A stretch of DNA of 64,000 nt from Shinisaurus crocodilurus. Taxonomy: Eukaryota; Chordata; Lepidosauria; Squamata; Shinisauridae. Positions 10,663 through 21,230 of the stretch are shown piece by piece. Location: assembly GCA_021292165.1 (NCBI GenBank), contig CM037877.1, positions 301,770,726 to 301,834,725 on the forward strand, read 5' to 3'. Positions within the stretch are counted from its first letter, which is position 1. Each line of letters opens with the position of its first letter. The notes under the pieces were generated by a model. That model saw only the letters and a list, made by a program, of their open reading frames with translations. It was not told the origin of the DNA and searched no databases. A program made the translations under genes and the position numbers.

Positions 10663-13565
10663 GTTCCCAGGTTTCCTCCTTCTTGTCCCTTTTTGAAGAG
10701 GGGAACAACATTTGCCCTCCTCCAGTCGTGTCTGCACTTCACCTGTCTCCATGATTTCTCAAAGATAATAGACGTGGTCTGAGAGTTCTTCTGCCATTTC
10801 TTTATTACTCTAGATCAGCTCATCCGGCCCTGGAGATTTGAAACTCGTTCATAGTAATCAGTGCTCCTTGACCATGTTGCCTATCAATCTCAAGCTGCAA
10901 TTCTGCCGCCTTCCAGTCTGCACTTCAGGTTTGGCCAGGGGGTCATAGACCCTCTTTGGGAGAAGACCGAGCCGAAGTAGGAATTGAAACACTTCTGCCT
11001 TTCTTTGTCTTCTGTTATCAATTTGCCATCCTCATTGCGTAGTTGAACCACCAGTTCTTTCTTCTGTCTTTTACTGTGCATGTATCTGAAGAAAGCTTTT
11101 TTGTTGCTTTTAGCATTCCTTGCTAACCTTAGCTCATTCTCAGCTTTAGCCTTCCTGACACTATTCCTGCAGTTCTGTGCTACCTGCCTGTACTCTTCCC
11201 CTGTAGCCTGTCCTTCCTTCCACTTCCTATACGTGTCCTTTTTTGTTTTCAGGTCATCTTTGAGTTTATTGTGAAGCCACATTGGCTTCTTCTGTTGCCC
11301 TCTGCCTTTTTTCCTTGTGGGAATTGTTTGCAATTGTGCCTTTAAAATTTCCTTTTTTAAAAACTCCCACCCCTCCTGGGCTCCCTTTCTCGTGAGAGTC
11401 ACTTGCCATGGGATCTTACTAATCTGAAATGTCGCTTTGAGAATTCAAGACGATTCCTGGGACACAGGAAATTCACGCTGTAATTCCATTAACAAAACAC
11501 ACTGTTGCTACTAAAAGATATTAATTTCAATGCGAATCCAGAAAAGAGACAGTAGTGACTATTAAAGAAGGAGAACTGGAATTGCAAGAAATACGAGGAT
11601 TTGTTGGTGGTTAGGTTGTGTTTTACAAACAGATGATCAGGGAGCAGAAGTGTTAGTGAGCTTTCTTCATCCAGCTGGATCATCAAAATCATTTATGTAT
11701 CCAGATAAACAAGATGTCCTATGGATACCATCTTCAGATGTTTTGACAAAAGCTGATCCTTGTTGCCCAACAGGGCACTTCTATACACTAACAGACAAAG
11801 AGTGTCAAGCAGCAACTTCAAGACTGGAAACTACTGTTATGAAAAGCTCCTTAATTTAGGACTTGTTAACAAAATGTTAGCAAGTAATATTTGAACTGCA
11901 TAAAAACTGATCAGCATATATTAAAGTAAAATGGAAAATCTCATCTATGCACAATAATGGTTTTTCAAGCCCACATCTAAGTACCATAAATCAAAATAAC
12001 TATGTTAGTAAGAGTCCCATTTTGAAATCAAGTACATGTTTCCAGGGATGTTAAACGTTATTTAAAACAAAAGGAGTTTTTTGTCATTATTCAAGGTCAA
12101 ACTTCTGTATATTTATTTGAAAAAAATAAAATGAACATGTTTTCCCCAAGCATACTGGTGAGTACCTTTTTAAAAATACATATTTTAAACCTCATTCTTC
12201 TGAAAACAATAGGCCCTGCAACTTATTTTTTAATAAGCAGGACAAGTTCAACAAATCTTAAGCAATTTGCTTTCAGTTGGAAATATTCTTTGATTGATTT
12301 CATACCAGAATGACCACCCAGAGGAAGTATCATTATTCTACACAAAATGTCAGAAGTATGCTATTGTGAAGAATACCTAATTTAGAACTGCACAATTATG
12401 ACAGGGTAGCTTGTACTTGAGCACAATGTTTTATTCAAAACCTAAGTGATAATGCATATTTTCTTAAGATACGTACAGTGAGATAGCAATTCATATGAAC
12501 TATGACTCATACACACAGAGCGCCCCAAAAGATGTAACTCGTTTTCTCTTAAGAACCCCATTTTGAAAATTGGTACATGTATTAAGCACTGTCAGATGAA
12601 AATCATGGAGGAAAAAAAATTAGTTTTTGCAGAATTCAAGGTCACATTTTACTATTTGACCTTGAATATATATTTATTAAAAAAAAACCACTTATGTTAC
12701 ATATCAAATGAAAGAGCATTTCAAAGGCTTTCCATCAGCACCATGATTAGCCTTCTAGGTTCTGTAGAACTGGAATTACTGTAATTTTAATGATGTCCGA
12801 CACACACAAATTAACATTTTTCTTCCTATTTTTGGTTGCCATATCTCCAAAAGTTTTTGTCCCAGAAGTCTAATTTTTGGAGCAGCTTATTTTCTCAGCA
12901 GGCCCAACAAGTTCACTAAGTTTTTTCAAAATTGGTGACTGGCAGGTAAATTCATTGGTTGATTTTACATGGAATGACCCAATTGTATGGGGCAAGCTTT
13001 ACCCCGGGACCTTTCCCTGCTTCTACAGGTGTCGGATTAGTAAAAGTAAAAGTCAACCTGTACTAGGATGAGCAAGATAAACAAGAAAACTAAATGTGCT
13101 TAACACATTTTAAAAACTTTCTGTCTTGGACTGCAAACACTGCATTAGGTAAAAGTTTGCATTGGGCATGCTTTTGCACAATTAATGTGATTTTTGCTAT
13201 TGCATGCATGCTGATAATTTGTCAAACGTTGGCTCATACTCCGTTAGTTTGAGAGCAACACATGCAGCACTCAGGTCAACTGTTAGGGCTTTACATCCAA
13301 GCCATGCTCTGTGCATCATTCTTCAAAATCTTTTAAATGTGATAACAATGTAGAAAAGAATTCTGTAACAGGAATTCTAGAATAAAATCATTCTGTTCCA
13401 CACCGTGAGAAAGAACAAAATCATTAGTGTTTTGCAGAAGGGGACAGTCTTTTCGCGATCTGGTCACCAATGGCTCGAGTGCCCACAGAGAGGTCCCTGC
13501 GTGCCAGCTGTGGTACCCGTGCCATAGGTTCGCCATCACTGTTATAGGCCTTAAGGATTGCACCT

Positions 13566-14262
13566 TAAGTTTCTCAACGTCAGGCTGCTAAAAACACAGG
13601 GGGCAGGGAAGAATTAAAATCCTATTTAAAAAGTGCTGGCAACTACATTGTTGCTTAAGAAATACCAGTTAACTAACACAAGGGGGGGGGGGGAAACTAT
13701 TATTGTTGTTTGGTGATTTGTCATTTATGTGATGATCTTTACTGTATACAGTGCTTAATCGGCCGGAGGGTCTGTGAAACTTGGAAGTGTGTATACTTCT
13801 CCTACAGTATTAGGCTGCTGTTTAGATCCAGGATTGGCCCGTTCATATTTGTCCATGTTAGCACAAATCTGGGGGTAGTTAGATTGCTGGTGTGGGATGG
13901 ATAAAAGGTTTATCTGTGTGGTCACGTCACATACCGTTACATGAGAGCCCAGCCATTATTTTGGCTCGTCAAATAGGTGCAACTGGCAGATAAGTTTTAG
14001 TAATGTTACCTATGCAGTGAGTGCTAGAAATGAAAATGCACAGTGACAAAATAGACAGTGAGTTTATTAAAGAGTTCAACACTATAATTTCTATCCACTA
14101 GAGAGCACTATATGCCACTAAAACAGAAAATGTACAGTAATGTTTGTAGCTCTGTAATGTTTGTAGCTTTGTAATGTTTGTAGCTTTGCAATGTTTGTGG
14201 CTTAATGTTTTAAGAGGGTCTTTCCAAGATTGCTACATGGAAATCATGATTTGTTATATTCA
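13566..14262. other. unassigned spacer
   Basis: Contains a G homopolymer at about 13682-13693 and three short tandem TGTAATGTTTGTAGCTT repeats at about 14137-14200. No gene seen. Confidence 0.35.
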
Positions 14263-14306
14263 TATACTGCCTTTCCTCCAAGGAGCCTGAGGTGATCCTC
14301 CTCTCC

Positions 14307-14802
14307 ATTTTATCCTCACAACAAACCTGTGAGGTAGGTTAGGCTACGCTAGTAGTCTTTGCTTCTTCCAGTACACTGACATTTGTTCGCCTATCTTCCT
14401 AAGTAATTCGCAGGATTTTCAACGTTGATGAAATCTTTCAAGGAGGTGGAAATGACGTAAGCTATGATTTACTGTAACCATAGCTTACAATCTCTCATAA
14501 TGGTTGGTGGTTGTGATTCAAGGCAGATCTCAGAACTTTGGAACAAAGAGTTCCATTTTATCCTCACAACAAACCTGTGAGGTAGGTTAGGCTACGCTAG
14601 TAGTCTTTGCTTCTTCCAGTACACTGACATTTGTTCGCCTATCTTCCTAAGTAATTCGCAGGATTTTCAACGTTGATGAAATCTTTCAAGGAGGTGGAAA
14701 TGACGTAAGCTATGATTTACTGTAATCATAGCTTACAATCTCTCATAATGGTTGGTGGTTGTGATTCAAGGCAGATCTCAGAACTTTGGAACAAAGAGTT
14801 CC
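14307..14802. repeat. 248-bp perfect-length tandem duplication
   Basis: 14307-14554 and 14555-14802 are identical except for one base (C at 14478, T at 14726). The unit begins in the Pol III-type SINE stretch ATTTTATCCTCACAACAAAC and ends AACAAAGAGTTCC. Each unit has an inverted repeat TAAGCTATGATT / AATCATAGCTTA, perfect in the second copy and broken by the variant C in the first. Confidence 0.95.
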
Positions 14803-15445
14803 TTCCTCAGCTGACTGCCCATTTGAGTATTCCATATCCCACATCAATAACCAGGCCCTCAAAGCTTACAGGGCGACCAAATATTGTGAGGCCATCATTC
14901 TCACAGGAGAGTCTGTGCATCAAATTGTACTGGTCTGCCTGGGTGTGCTGGCTGGCTGGCCTAATCTGCTGGTGGTGTCTGACCAGAACATAAACTGTCC
15001 TTGCAAAAACGAAATTGCTAAGCCTTTCCAAAGCGTACTTCAAAAATGCAGCTCTGAGTCTGACACAAGTTTGACGTGTCAAATTCAGCACTCCACTCCT
15101 ACCAGGCAGAATCCCTTCTATTTTGGAATGTTCCCCCAATGCTGGCCTTGGGGGGGGGGACCCATTCAAAACAGAGGGGCCAGTAGGGACACCTGATCTT
15201 CCCCAAAGAAAGCTGTCTTTCCTTGTGCATTTACAGCAAGAAGAAGTATTCCAACCAAATAACTAAAGCAGTGCGTGGCAGCAAGAAGACAAGAAGTGCC
15301 TTGCAAGAAGACAAGAAGGAACAAAACAAGCTTCACACACAGTATTAATTTTTGTAAGCAGCTGCCAAACTCTATGTTTCATTAAAAAACAACAGCAAGA
15401 AGTCTGATCCCCAGGGAGATGGAAGGAAAGTGGTTGAAGCTGATA
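14803..15445. other. unassigned sequence
   Basis: An open frame to 15196 has no recognisable domain and is interrupted in the other orientation. A G homopolymer lies near 15151. I see no gene. Confidence 0.3.
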
Positions 15446-15447
15446 TA

Positions 15448-15678
15448 CAGGCAGTCCCCAGGTTACGAACATCCCGACTTACGGACAACTCATACTTAAG
15501 AACAGACCGCCATATATGTAAAAATCTGAGTTAAACACAATGGTTCATACTTCTGAACGCACGCACTATACTTTGCAACACTTTGAAAACATTGTGGACT
15601 TCTGTTCCAACCTATGTACACATTCGACTTAAAGACAGACTTACAAACAGATCTTGTTCATAACCAGGGGACTGCCTG
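15448..15678. mobile_element. Tigger/mariner-type MITE
   Basis: Ends CAGGCAGTCCCCAGGTTACG and the inverse TAACCAGGGGACTGCCTG, flanked by TA on both sides (15446-15447 and 15679-15680), the target of Tc1/mariner elements. 231 bp, no ORF. Confidence 0.85.
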
Positions 15679-15680
15679 TA

Positions 15681-17013
15681 CATCTTAATCCATCACCAGA
15701 TCGGGGATGGAATCTGATGAACAATGGATTGACAAGCACAGGACTTTTTTTCTTTCTTTAAAAAAAAAATGTTTATCCTTATTCCTGGGTGAGCGAGTCA
15801 GTGACAGGAGAACTGAGATGGCTGTGTGTGACCAAAATGTGTGTCTTTTTCTACTTAGGCAACGGTTTGTGCTGTCAATGAAGGATCTATGAAATCTATG
15901 ATCTGTGGATTTAACTGAATAAGGCAACTGCAGGCAAATGCAGAGAGGGAGGGAGGAAGAGGTGGTGGTACAGCACGTTGCCTTGCATCTCTCAGAGTGA
16001 CAGGCTTCGCAGCCTATCCCCGTACTCTATTCTGGAGGTTTAAAACAACCTCCTCCAGATGTCTATGATTGGACAGTTGCGGCACAGGATCTGCCTGTCT
16101 AAGCAAGTAGGACTGTGGGAAAAGAGAGAGATCAGAGGGGCAGATACCAAAAAGAAGTGTAGCCTACAGGAAAAAGGGACAGGACAATCTGTGTGTGTGT
16201 GAGGGGGGAGATCAGCACTGCGGATGCATGGGGGAGGAAATGGTTTTATGGGGTAGGGATGTTGCAGGAGATATAGGAATGTCGAACTGTGCTTAGTTGT
16301 AGGGAAAAGTCAAAGTGCACTTGCGGGCCAGCAGTGTGAGGGACCTGGTAGTGACTTCAGCACATGGGTGTGCAGAGGGAGGCACAGGCAAAGATCTGGG
16401 AAAGAAACAGGGCGAGGTGAGCCATCACTGTCACTGGTGAGGTGGAGGAAGAGCAGGACACAGAAAGAAGGTACGTATTTATCTAGCATGCATGTGCATA
16501 TGTATCATTCTGTGAGCACAGAATGCGCTTATTCTGAAGCCAGACAACTGAACAAGTGGGTGCAATGTGTGGGGTGCTGACATCAAGGGAATTGCTGTGG
16601 CGCTGGTCCCATAAAAGTGGGTGCCTTACAGTGGGTTTGTGGGCTGAAAAAGCCAGGAGGCAGCTACGGGAGTTGTTTGGCTGTTGTGAGCGCGTGTGTC
16701 GGCATCAGCATTGGATGGAGCTTGGCGCAGACTAAGGGCATCAAAAAGGCAGGCTACAGAACACACAAACACCTGGGTATGAAGTTCACTGGGCATGGGT
16801 CTCACCTTGGCACCTCCGGGTGATTAGCACATTTGGGGGGGGGGGTGAGGTGTATGGTTATATTGGTTACTATATTCAGATCCAGCATTTTGGGTTGGAG
16901 GAGAGGGGGAATGGTTTGACAGCTGTATTTGGATTTTTTCTTCTTTTAGTGAAAAAGAGAGCAAAGACCACTTGGCACAATATAATGCAACATAGTTGCT
17001 AGAGCACTGCACT
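15681..17013. other. unassigned, apparently single-copy sequence
   Basis: No convincing ORF or exon. Small features are a GTGTGTGTG run near 16190 and a G homopolymer near 16837. AGAAAGAAGGTACGTAT near 16465 resembles a splice donor but has no partner. Confidence 0.35.
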
Positions 17014-17109
17014 TGGATGTAGGAAGCCTTGGTTCCAGGTTCCTGCTGAGCTGTGAAGCTCCTTTGAATGGCCTTGGGCCAGTGAGTCTCTCTCTCTCTC
17101 TCTCTCCCT

Positions 17110-17141
<32 letters not shown>

Positions 17142-17200
17142 GGCTAATCTGCCTCACAGGGTTGTCATGAAGATAAAATGCTTGCTGTGTGTATATTTAC
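17014..17200 (+). repeat. tRNA-derived SINE with internal (CT)n expansion
   Basis: Head TTGCTAGAGCACTGCACTTG, body GGCCTTGGGCCAGTGAGTCT, then a (CT)n/(CCCT) run at about 17091-17141, then CCTCACAGGGTTGTCATGAA. Same family as 23564-23809, with the central part replaced by the microsatellite. Confidence 0.65.
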
Positions 17201-17315
17201 TACGTATGCAAAATGTAATACAGTACATATATTTCAATGGACTTCTATGTAGGAAATTCTTTCTTGGGAGAAACAGCCCTGAGTGCATCCCTAAAACAAA
17301 CATAGTTTGTGGCAG

Positions 17316-17512
17316 CCTTCCCCACCCTAGTGTCTTGCAGATGTGTTGGACTGCAACTCCCGTCATCCACAACATCCACAGACAACATGGGAGCCTTCCC
17401 CACCCTGGTACCCTCCAGATGTGTTGGATTGCAACTCCCATCCTCCCCAGCCAGTGTGATGGGAATTGTGGCCCAACACAGCTGGGGGATACCAGAGTGG
17501 GAAAGGCTGGCA
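17316..17512. mobile_element. one and a half palindromic MITEs, TTCCCCAACCTGG family
   Basis: A left half at 17316-17393 (CCTTCCCCACCCTAGTGTC ... CAACTCCCGTCAT) is followed directly by a full copy at 17394-17512, ending GAGTGGGAAAGGCTGG. Confidence 0.65.
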
Positions 17513-17689
17513 TATGGGGAGAGGTCCTTATTTTACTCCCAGCCCCCATGGTATACATATATTTCCCTTTGGGGGGCATATTCCCGGAGAGCAGTTGTGA
17601 TAAGCTCCTTGTGGAAGAGAGCCATTTTAAAGTTGAATATAAAATTGTGTGTGTGTATGTGGCTGTCTTTGGTTTGATTCACCAATGCA

Positions 17690-17790
17690 GGAAACTCAAA
17701 ATACCATTCATAGAATCATTTCTCTTCAACATTTCAAAATACCATTCGTAGAAACTCAAAATACCATTTGTAGAATCATTTCTCTTCAAC
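17690..17790. repeat. short tandem repeat beside the CR1
   Basis: The stretch CTCAAAATACCATT(C/T)(A/G)TAGAA is repeated three times, and ATCATTTCTCTTCAACATTTC twice, in alternation. Confidence 0.8.
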
Positions 17791-18736
17791 ATTTCAACAT
17801 TTTTATTAATGACTTGGATGAGGAGGTGCAGGGAATGCTGATCAAATCTGCAGATGACACAAAATTGGGTGGAATAGCTAATACCCTGGAAGACAGAAAC
17901 AAAATTCAAAGCGACCTCGATAGGCTGGAGCGCTGGGCTAAAAACAACAGGATGAAATTTAATAGAGATAAATGCCAAAGTTCTGCACCTAGGAAAAAGA
18001 AACCAAATGCATAGTTACATGATGAGGGATACTTGGCTCAACAATACTACAAGTGAGAAGAATCTTAGAATTGTTGTAGATCACAAACTGAATATGAGCC
18101 AGCAATGTGATGTGGCTGCAAAAAAGGCAAATGCTACTTTGGGCTGCATTAATAGAAGTACAGCTTCCAAATCACGTGAAGTACTAGTTCCCCTCTACTG
18201 AGCACTGCTTAAGCCTCATCTTGAGTACTGTGTCCAGTTCTGGGCACCACACTTTAAGCAGGATGCAGACAAACCGGAAAGGGTTCAGAGGAGGGCAACA
18301 AAGATGATCAGGGGACTGGAAACAAAGCCCTATGAAGAGAGACTGAAGGAACTGGGCATGTTTAGCCTTCAGAAGAGAAGACTGAGAGAAGATATGATAG
18401 TGCTCTTCAAGTACTTGAAAGGTTGTCACACAGAAGAGGGCCGGGATCTCTTCTCGACCATCCCAGAGTGCAGGACACAAAATAATGGGCTCTAGTTACA
18501 GGAAGCCAGATTCTAGCTGAACATCAGAAAAAACTTCCTTACTGTTAGAGCAATACGACAATGGAACCAATTACCTAGGGAGGTGGTGGGCTCTCCCACT
18601 CTGGAGGCATTCAAGGTGCAGCTGGACAGCCATCTGTCAGGGATGCTTTGACTTGGATTCCTGCATTGAGCAGGGGGTTGGACTCGATGGCCTTGTAGGC
18701 CCCTTCCAACTCTACTATTGTATGAGTCTATGATTC
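17789..18736 (+). mobile_element. CR1 LINE, 3' part
   Basis: Encodes, with breaks, FNIFINDLDEEVQGMLIKSA, DDTKLGGIANTLEDRNKIQS and the C-terminal [19 protein letters not shown]. It ends with the standard 3' tail GACTCGATGGCCTTGTAGGC and repeated ATGAGTCTATGATTC. Strongly 5'-truncated and inactive. Confidence 0.85.
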
Positions 18737-19394
18737 ATTTGTAAGCCAGGAATTATTTCAGTTTCGTTTTGCATGTGTCACCAGGGTGTGCTGCTAATAC
18801 AAAAGCTGAGCAAACTGCGTTTGGCAGAGGGCCTCTTGCTGGCCTCGCTCCAAGCTCTAACAGGATGCAGATGTCCTGTGTGAGAGTCTTTATCTTCATC
18901 AGCATCCCCTCCCCTTCAGCACAGGAGAATCATCACAGACCTCTTCACCTCCAGGGTCTGGCTTGTGGTCATTTAGTTATCTGACCTGGCCACCCTTTGT
19001 TGCTGAAATGCAGAAGAAGAGGCAGAAGAAGCAACCAATTCTTTTTTAGTTTTCCCCAGGGAGGAATTTTTTTTTTTTTTAGCAAGGAAAGAAAAGAGCC
19101 CCTCAAACCTACCACCAGCCAAACATTTTGGAAAGGTGATACAGTAATGATTAAATAGTTGATACTGACCATCCTAGTCATCTATTCAGAAGGCAGGAAT
19201 AAAAGACCATGAGCAAGGGAGAAGCCAAGGTGGCAAATGACACAGGCTCAGCTGGCCTGTTGCAAAAGTGCAATTGTCAGGCTATTTGTTTTTCTTCTGT
19301 AGTTTCGGGTAATGCAGAACCCATCCTTAAGACTTAATTTCTCAATTTATGGCAAGAGTGCCTTGTTTCAGTCTGGGATTTGGGCTGTCCTAAC
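18737..19394. other. unassigned sequence
   Basis: Poly-T run at about 19064-19080. No gene seen. Confidence 0.3.
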
Positions 19395-19540
19395 CAGTGC
19401 TTTTTTTCTGGAGAAAAAGGTACCGGAACTCTTGGATTACATTTCCTCGGGAGTAGATGGCGATTAAATTGTAATGCAATTAATAGAAGAAAAGGTGCTG
19501 GAACTCAGTTCCGGTGAGTTCCACCAGAAAAAAAGCCCTG
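19395..19540. mobile_element. MITE with CAGTGCTTTTTTTCTGG ends
   Basis: Ends CAGTGCTTTTTTTCTGG and CCAGAAAAAAAGCCCTG, exact 8-bp duplication GTCCTAAC (19387-19394 and 19541-19548). hAT-like by duplication length. Confidence 0.9.
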
Positions 19541-19590
19541 GTCCTAACTCTTTCTGCCTCCCTCCCGTTGCCGTAACTGATCTTCTATCC

Positions 19591-20457
19591 CAGTGATGGC
19601 AAACCTATGGCACGGGTGCCACAGCTGGCACGCAGGGACCTCTCTGTGGGCACTCGAGCCATTGGTCACCAGATCGCGGAAAGACTGTCCCCTTCTGCAA
19701 AACACCAATGATCTTGTTCTTTCTCACAGTGTGGAACAGAATGATTTTATTCTAGAATTCCTGTTACAGACTTTTTTTCTACATTGTTACCGCATTTAAA
19801 AGATTTTGAAGAATGATGCACAGAGCATGGCTTGGATGTAAAGCCCTAACAGTTGACCTGAGTGCTGCATGTGTTGCTCTCAAACTAACAGGAGTATGAG
19901 CCAAGGTTTGACAAATTATCAGCATGCATGCAATAGCAAAAATCACATTAATTGTGCAAAAGCATGCCCAATGCAAACTTTTACCTAATGCAGTGTTTGC
20001 AGTCCAAGACATAAAGTGTTTAAAATGTGTTAAGCACGTTTAGTTTTCTTGTCTATCTTGCTCATCCTAGTACAGGTTGACTTTTACTTTTACTAATCCG
20101 ACACCTGTAGAAACAGGGAAAGGACCTGGAGTAAAGCTTGCCCCATACAATTTCAGTCTGGCATATAATTTAAAAAGTTTGTATAAATTCCCTTCAGGCT
20201 ATGTGTACAATGTAGTACTATAATACTTTTTTGAGTTGATTTTTTTTCAACAAAAAACTGTATCATTGAAAGCTCTGTTATTGTGTTTTTCTTTAAATAC
20301 AAAAGATGTTAATTAGTTCGGACAACTGTATGAGTTGTTTTTCTAAAACTAAAACCTCGGTATTCAGGTTTAATTGCAGTGTTGGCACTTTGAAATAAAT
20401 AAGTTGGTTTTGTGTTGCAGTTTGGGCACTCGGGCTCAAAAAGGTTCGCCATCACTG
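19591..20457. mobile_element. uninterrupted hAT-type element, CAGTGATGGCGAACCT family
   Basis: 867 bp with inverted ends CAGTGATGGCAAACCT and AGGTTCGCCATCACTG and the exact 8-bp duplication TTCTATCC (19583-19590 and 20458-20465). Reverse-complemented, it matches the two flanks of the nest at 7491-13541 almost base for base and contains the empty site of the inner transposon. No coding capacity. Confidence 0.92.
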
Positions 20458-20465
20458 TTCTATCC

Positions 20466-21230
20466 GCTCCTCCAGCCATCCCAGTGAAAGTCCTTTACAG
20501 CGGGTGTGGAGAAGGCATGCTTAGGTTTCTGCCATTTTAAAAACAAAGGACAACCAGGAAGCCCCGCTCTGAGATAAGGAGCAAACCAGGCTGCCATCCC
20601 ACTAAATTCGTTTAACCGATTTGCCACACAAACAATACTTGTGAACGACTCACTCACTCCAGCTTTAAACAGTGTTTTTGGCCTCACTTGCAAAAAATGC
20701 CTTTGGAGTTAGGAGGGACCCTAATGAATTAATCGGCCCAACAACTCCGGTATACAACATCCTACACTATAGCTTTTGTGTCAGATGCTTCCTCCAAACT
20801 CAAGGTTAGGCATGGCCGGGCACCTGCTGGGAAGAGCCCCCGGAGTTACTCCTCCTTACTATTGCAACCTGCTTGTTCGCCTTCCTCTCATTCTGGCCCA
20901 GACAGTGGTGGTGGTGGTGGTGGTGGTGGTGGTGGTGGTGAGGAGCAGCAGATGCCACTGCCTACCTGCTAACTGGCTCCCTGCCTGTCAAGCAAGAGAA
21001 TGGTAGCAAGATGAGGACGAGGAGCACGAGCAGCTGGCGACAATGTCAGTGAGAAGGTAGACTCACTGAGGGAGGGGGCCCATTGAGGGTGTCTTGCTCA
21101 AGGGCCCTCAGAAACTTGGAGCTGGGACTTGGGTTATGAACTTGTTCTTTCATTTGTAACCATAACTCAACTTCTGTGTAGATTATACCTTTTGCTTCCT
21201 TCCACTCTCTCTCTCTCTCTCTCTCTCCAG
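20466..21230. other. upstream region of the SCAN-KRAB gene
   Basis: Contains a (GTG)n microsatellite at 20905-20940 and ends in a (CT)n tract (21206-21228) followed by CAG, a good splice acceptor for the first coding exon. A promoter could not be placed. Confidence 0.4.

Larger units (their letters stand above)
8977..11410 (-). mobile_element. CR1 LINE, 5'-truncated, inserted in the transposase-like gene
   Basis: On the minus strand the 3' end (GAGTTGGAAGGGGCCTAC region, tail with repeated ATAGAATC) is at about 8977. The reverse transcriptase at 9440-10423 reads DIIYLDFSKAFDKVPHDIL, GVPQGSVLGPVLFNIFINDL and FADDTKLGG (FADD box), then the CR1 C-terminal [20 protein letters not shown]. Further upstream, 10890-11402 encodes the basic linker between endonuclease and RT (KNAKSNKKAFFRYMHSKRQKK type). 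The endonuclease is missing. Two hAT-type MITEs interrupt it. The 5' border is uncertain by about 20 bp. Confidence 0.85.
8606..11859 (+). pseudogene. transposase-like gene of the nested transposon, split by a CR1
   Basis: Left part, 8606-8978: about 125 residues containing YYFPDGAAAQYKN, then HFFATSHGKGPCDGLGGTVKR, then MTPHQLFDWAKENI. The Asp in PDG and the His/Asp residues of HGKGPCDG look like an RNase-H-fold catalytic core, but I cannot name the family. Coding resumes after the CR1 near 11430: IPGTQEIHAVIPL, a stop, ETVVTIKEGELELQEIRGF, a second stop with a frame change, then VSFLHPAGSSKSFMYPDKQD and ILWIP-like VLWIPSSDVLTKADP, ending at 11859. I have a weak recollection of similar uncharacterised proteins, with this FLHP...P..DILWIP C-terminus, in fish and cnidarians. 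Two in-frame stops and the CR1 make this copy dead. No N-terminal domain was recovered between 7900 and 8600. Confidence 0.6.
7860..12980 (+). mobile_element. DNA transposon of unrecognised superfamily, nested in the hAT element
   Basis: Ends GGGTCATTCCATGTAAAATC and GATTTTACATGGAATGACCC are perfect inverted repeats of about 20 bp, flanked by AATT (7856-7859 and 12981-12984). The empty site, CTGAAATTGTATGG, is present in the copy at 19591-20457 (inverse strand), so the borders are proved to within the AATT ambiguity. Alternative readings are a 2-bp AT duplication with a TGGGTC end, or none with a TTGGGTC end. Inverted similarity continues inward: 8085-8160 (CCTAGAAAGTAAATCATGGTG ... TTTGATATGTAACA) matches 12690-12770 inverted, so the inverted repeats are long (several hundred bp) but imperfect. 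It carries a broken transposase-like gene, itself split by a CR1. Confidence 0.8.
7491..13541. mobile_element. hAT-type non-autonomous element, CAGTGATGGCGAACCT ends, enlarged by nested insertions
   Basis: Termini CAGTGATGGCGAACCT and AGGTTCGCCATCACTG are perfect inverted repeats, with an exact 8-bp duplication TTATAGGC (7483-7490 and 13542-13549). Its own sequence is about 0.9 kb: 7491-7859 plus 12981-13541. This is nearly identical, in inverse orientation, to the uninterrupted copy at 19591-20457. The remaining 5.1 kb is a second transposon inserted into it. No transposase of its own. Confidence 0.9.
7390..13565. mobile_element. outermost host of the nest: GCAATCCTATGCA MITE split by a 6-kb insertion
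   Basis: The left arm and most of the hairpin lie at 7390-7490; the last piece, CCTTAAGGATTGCACC, lies at 13548-13563. Joining the two across the insert restores a normal copy of the family. The insertion is the hAT-type element at 7491-13541. Confidence 0.85.

Noticed and set aside
14786..15196. 136-codon open frame
   Set aside because: Begins in the tandem duplication, has no domain, and an equally long frame lies opposite it.
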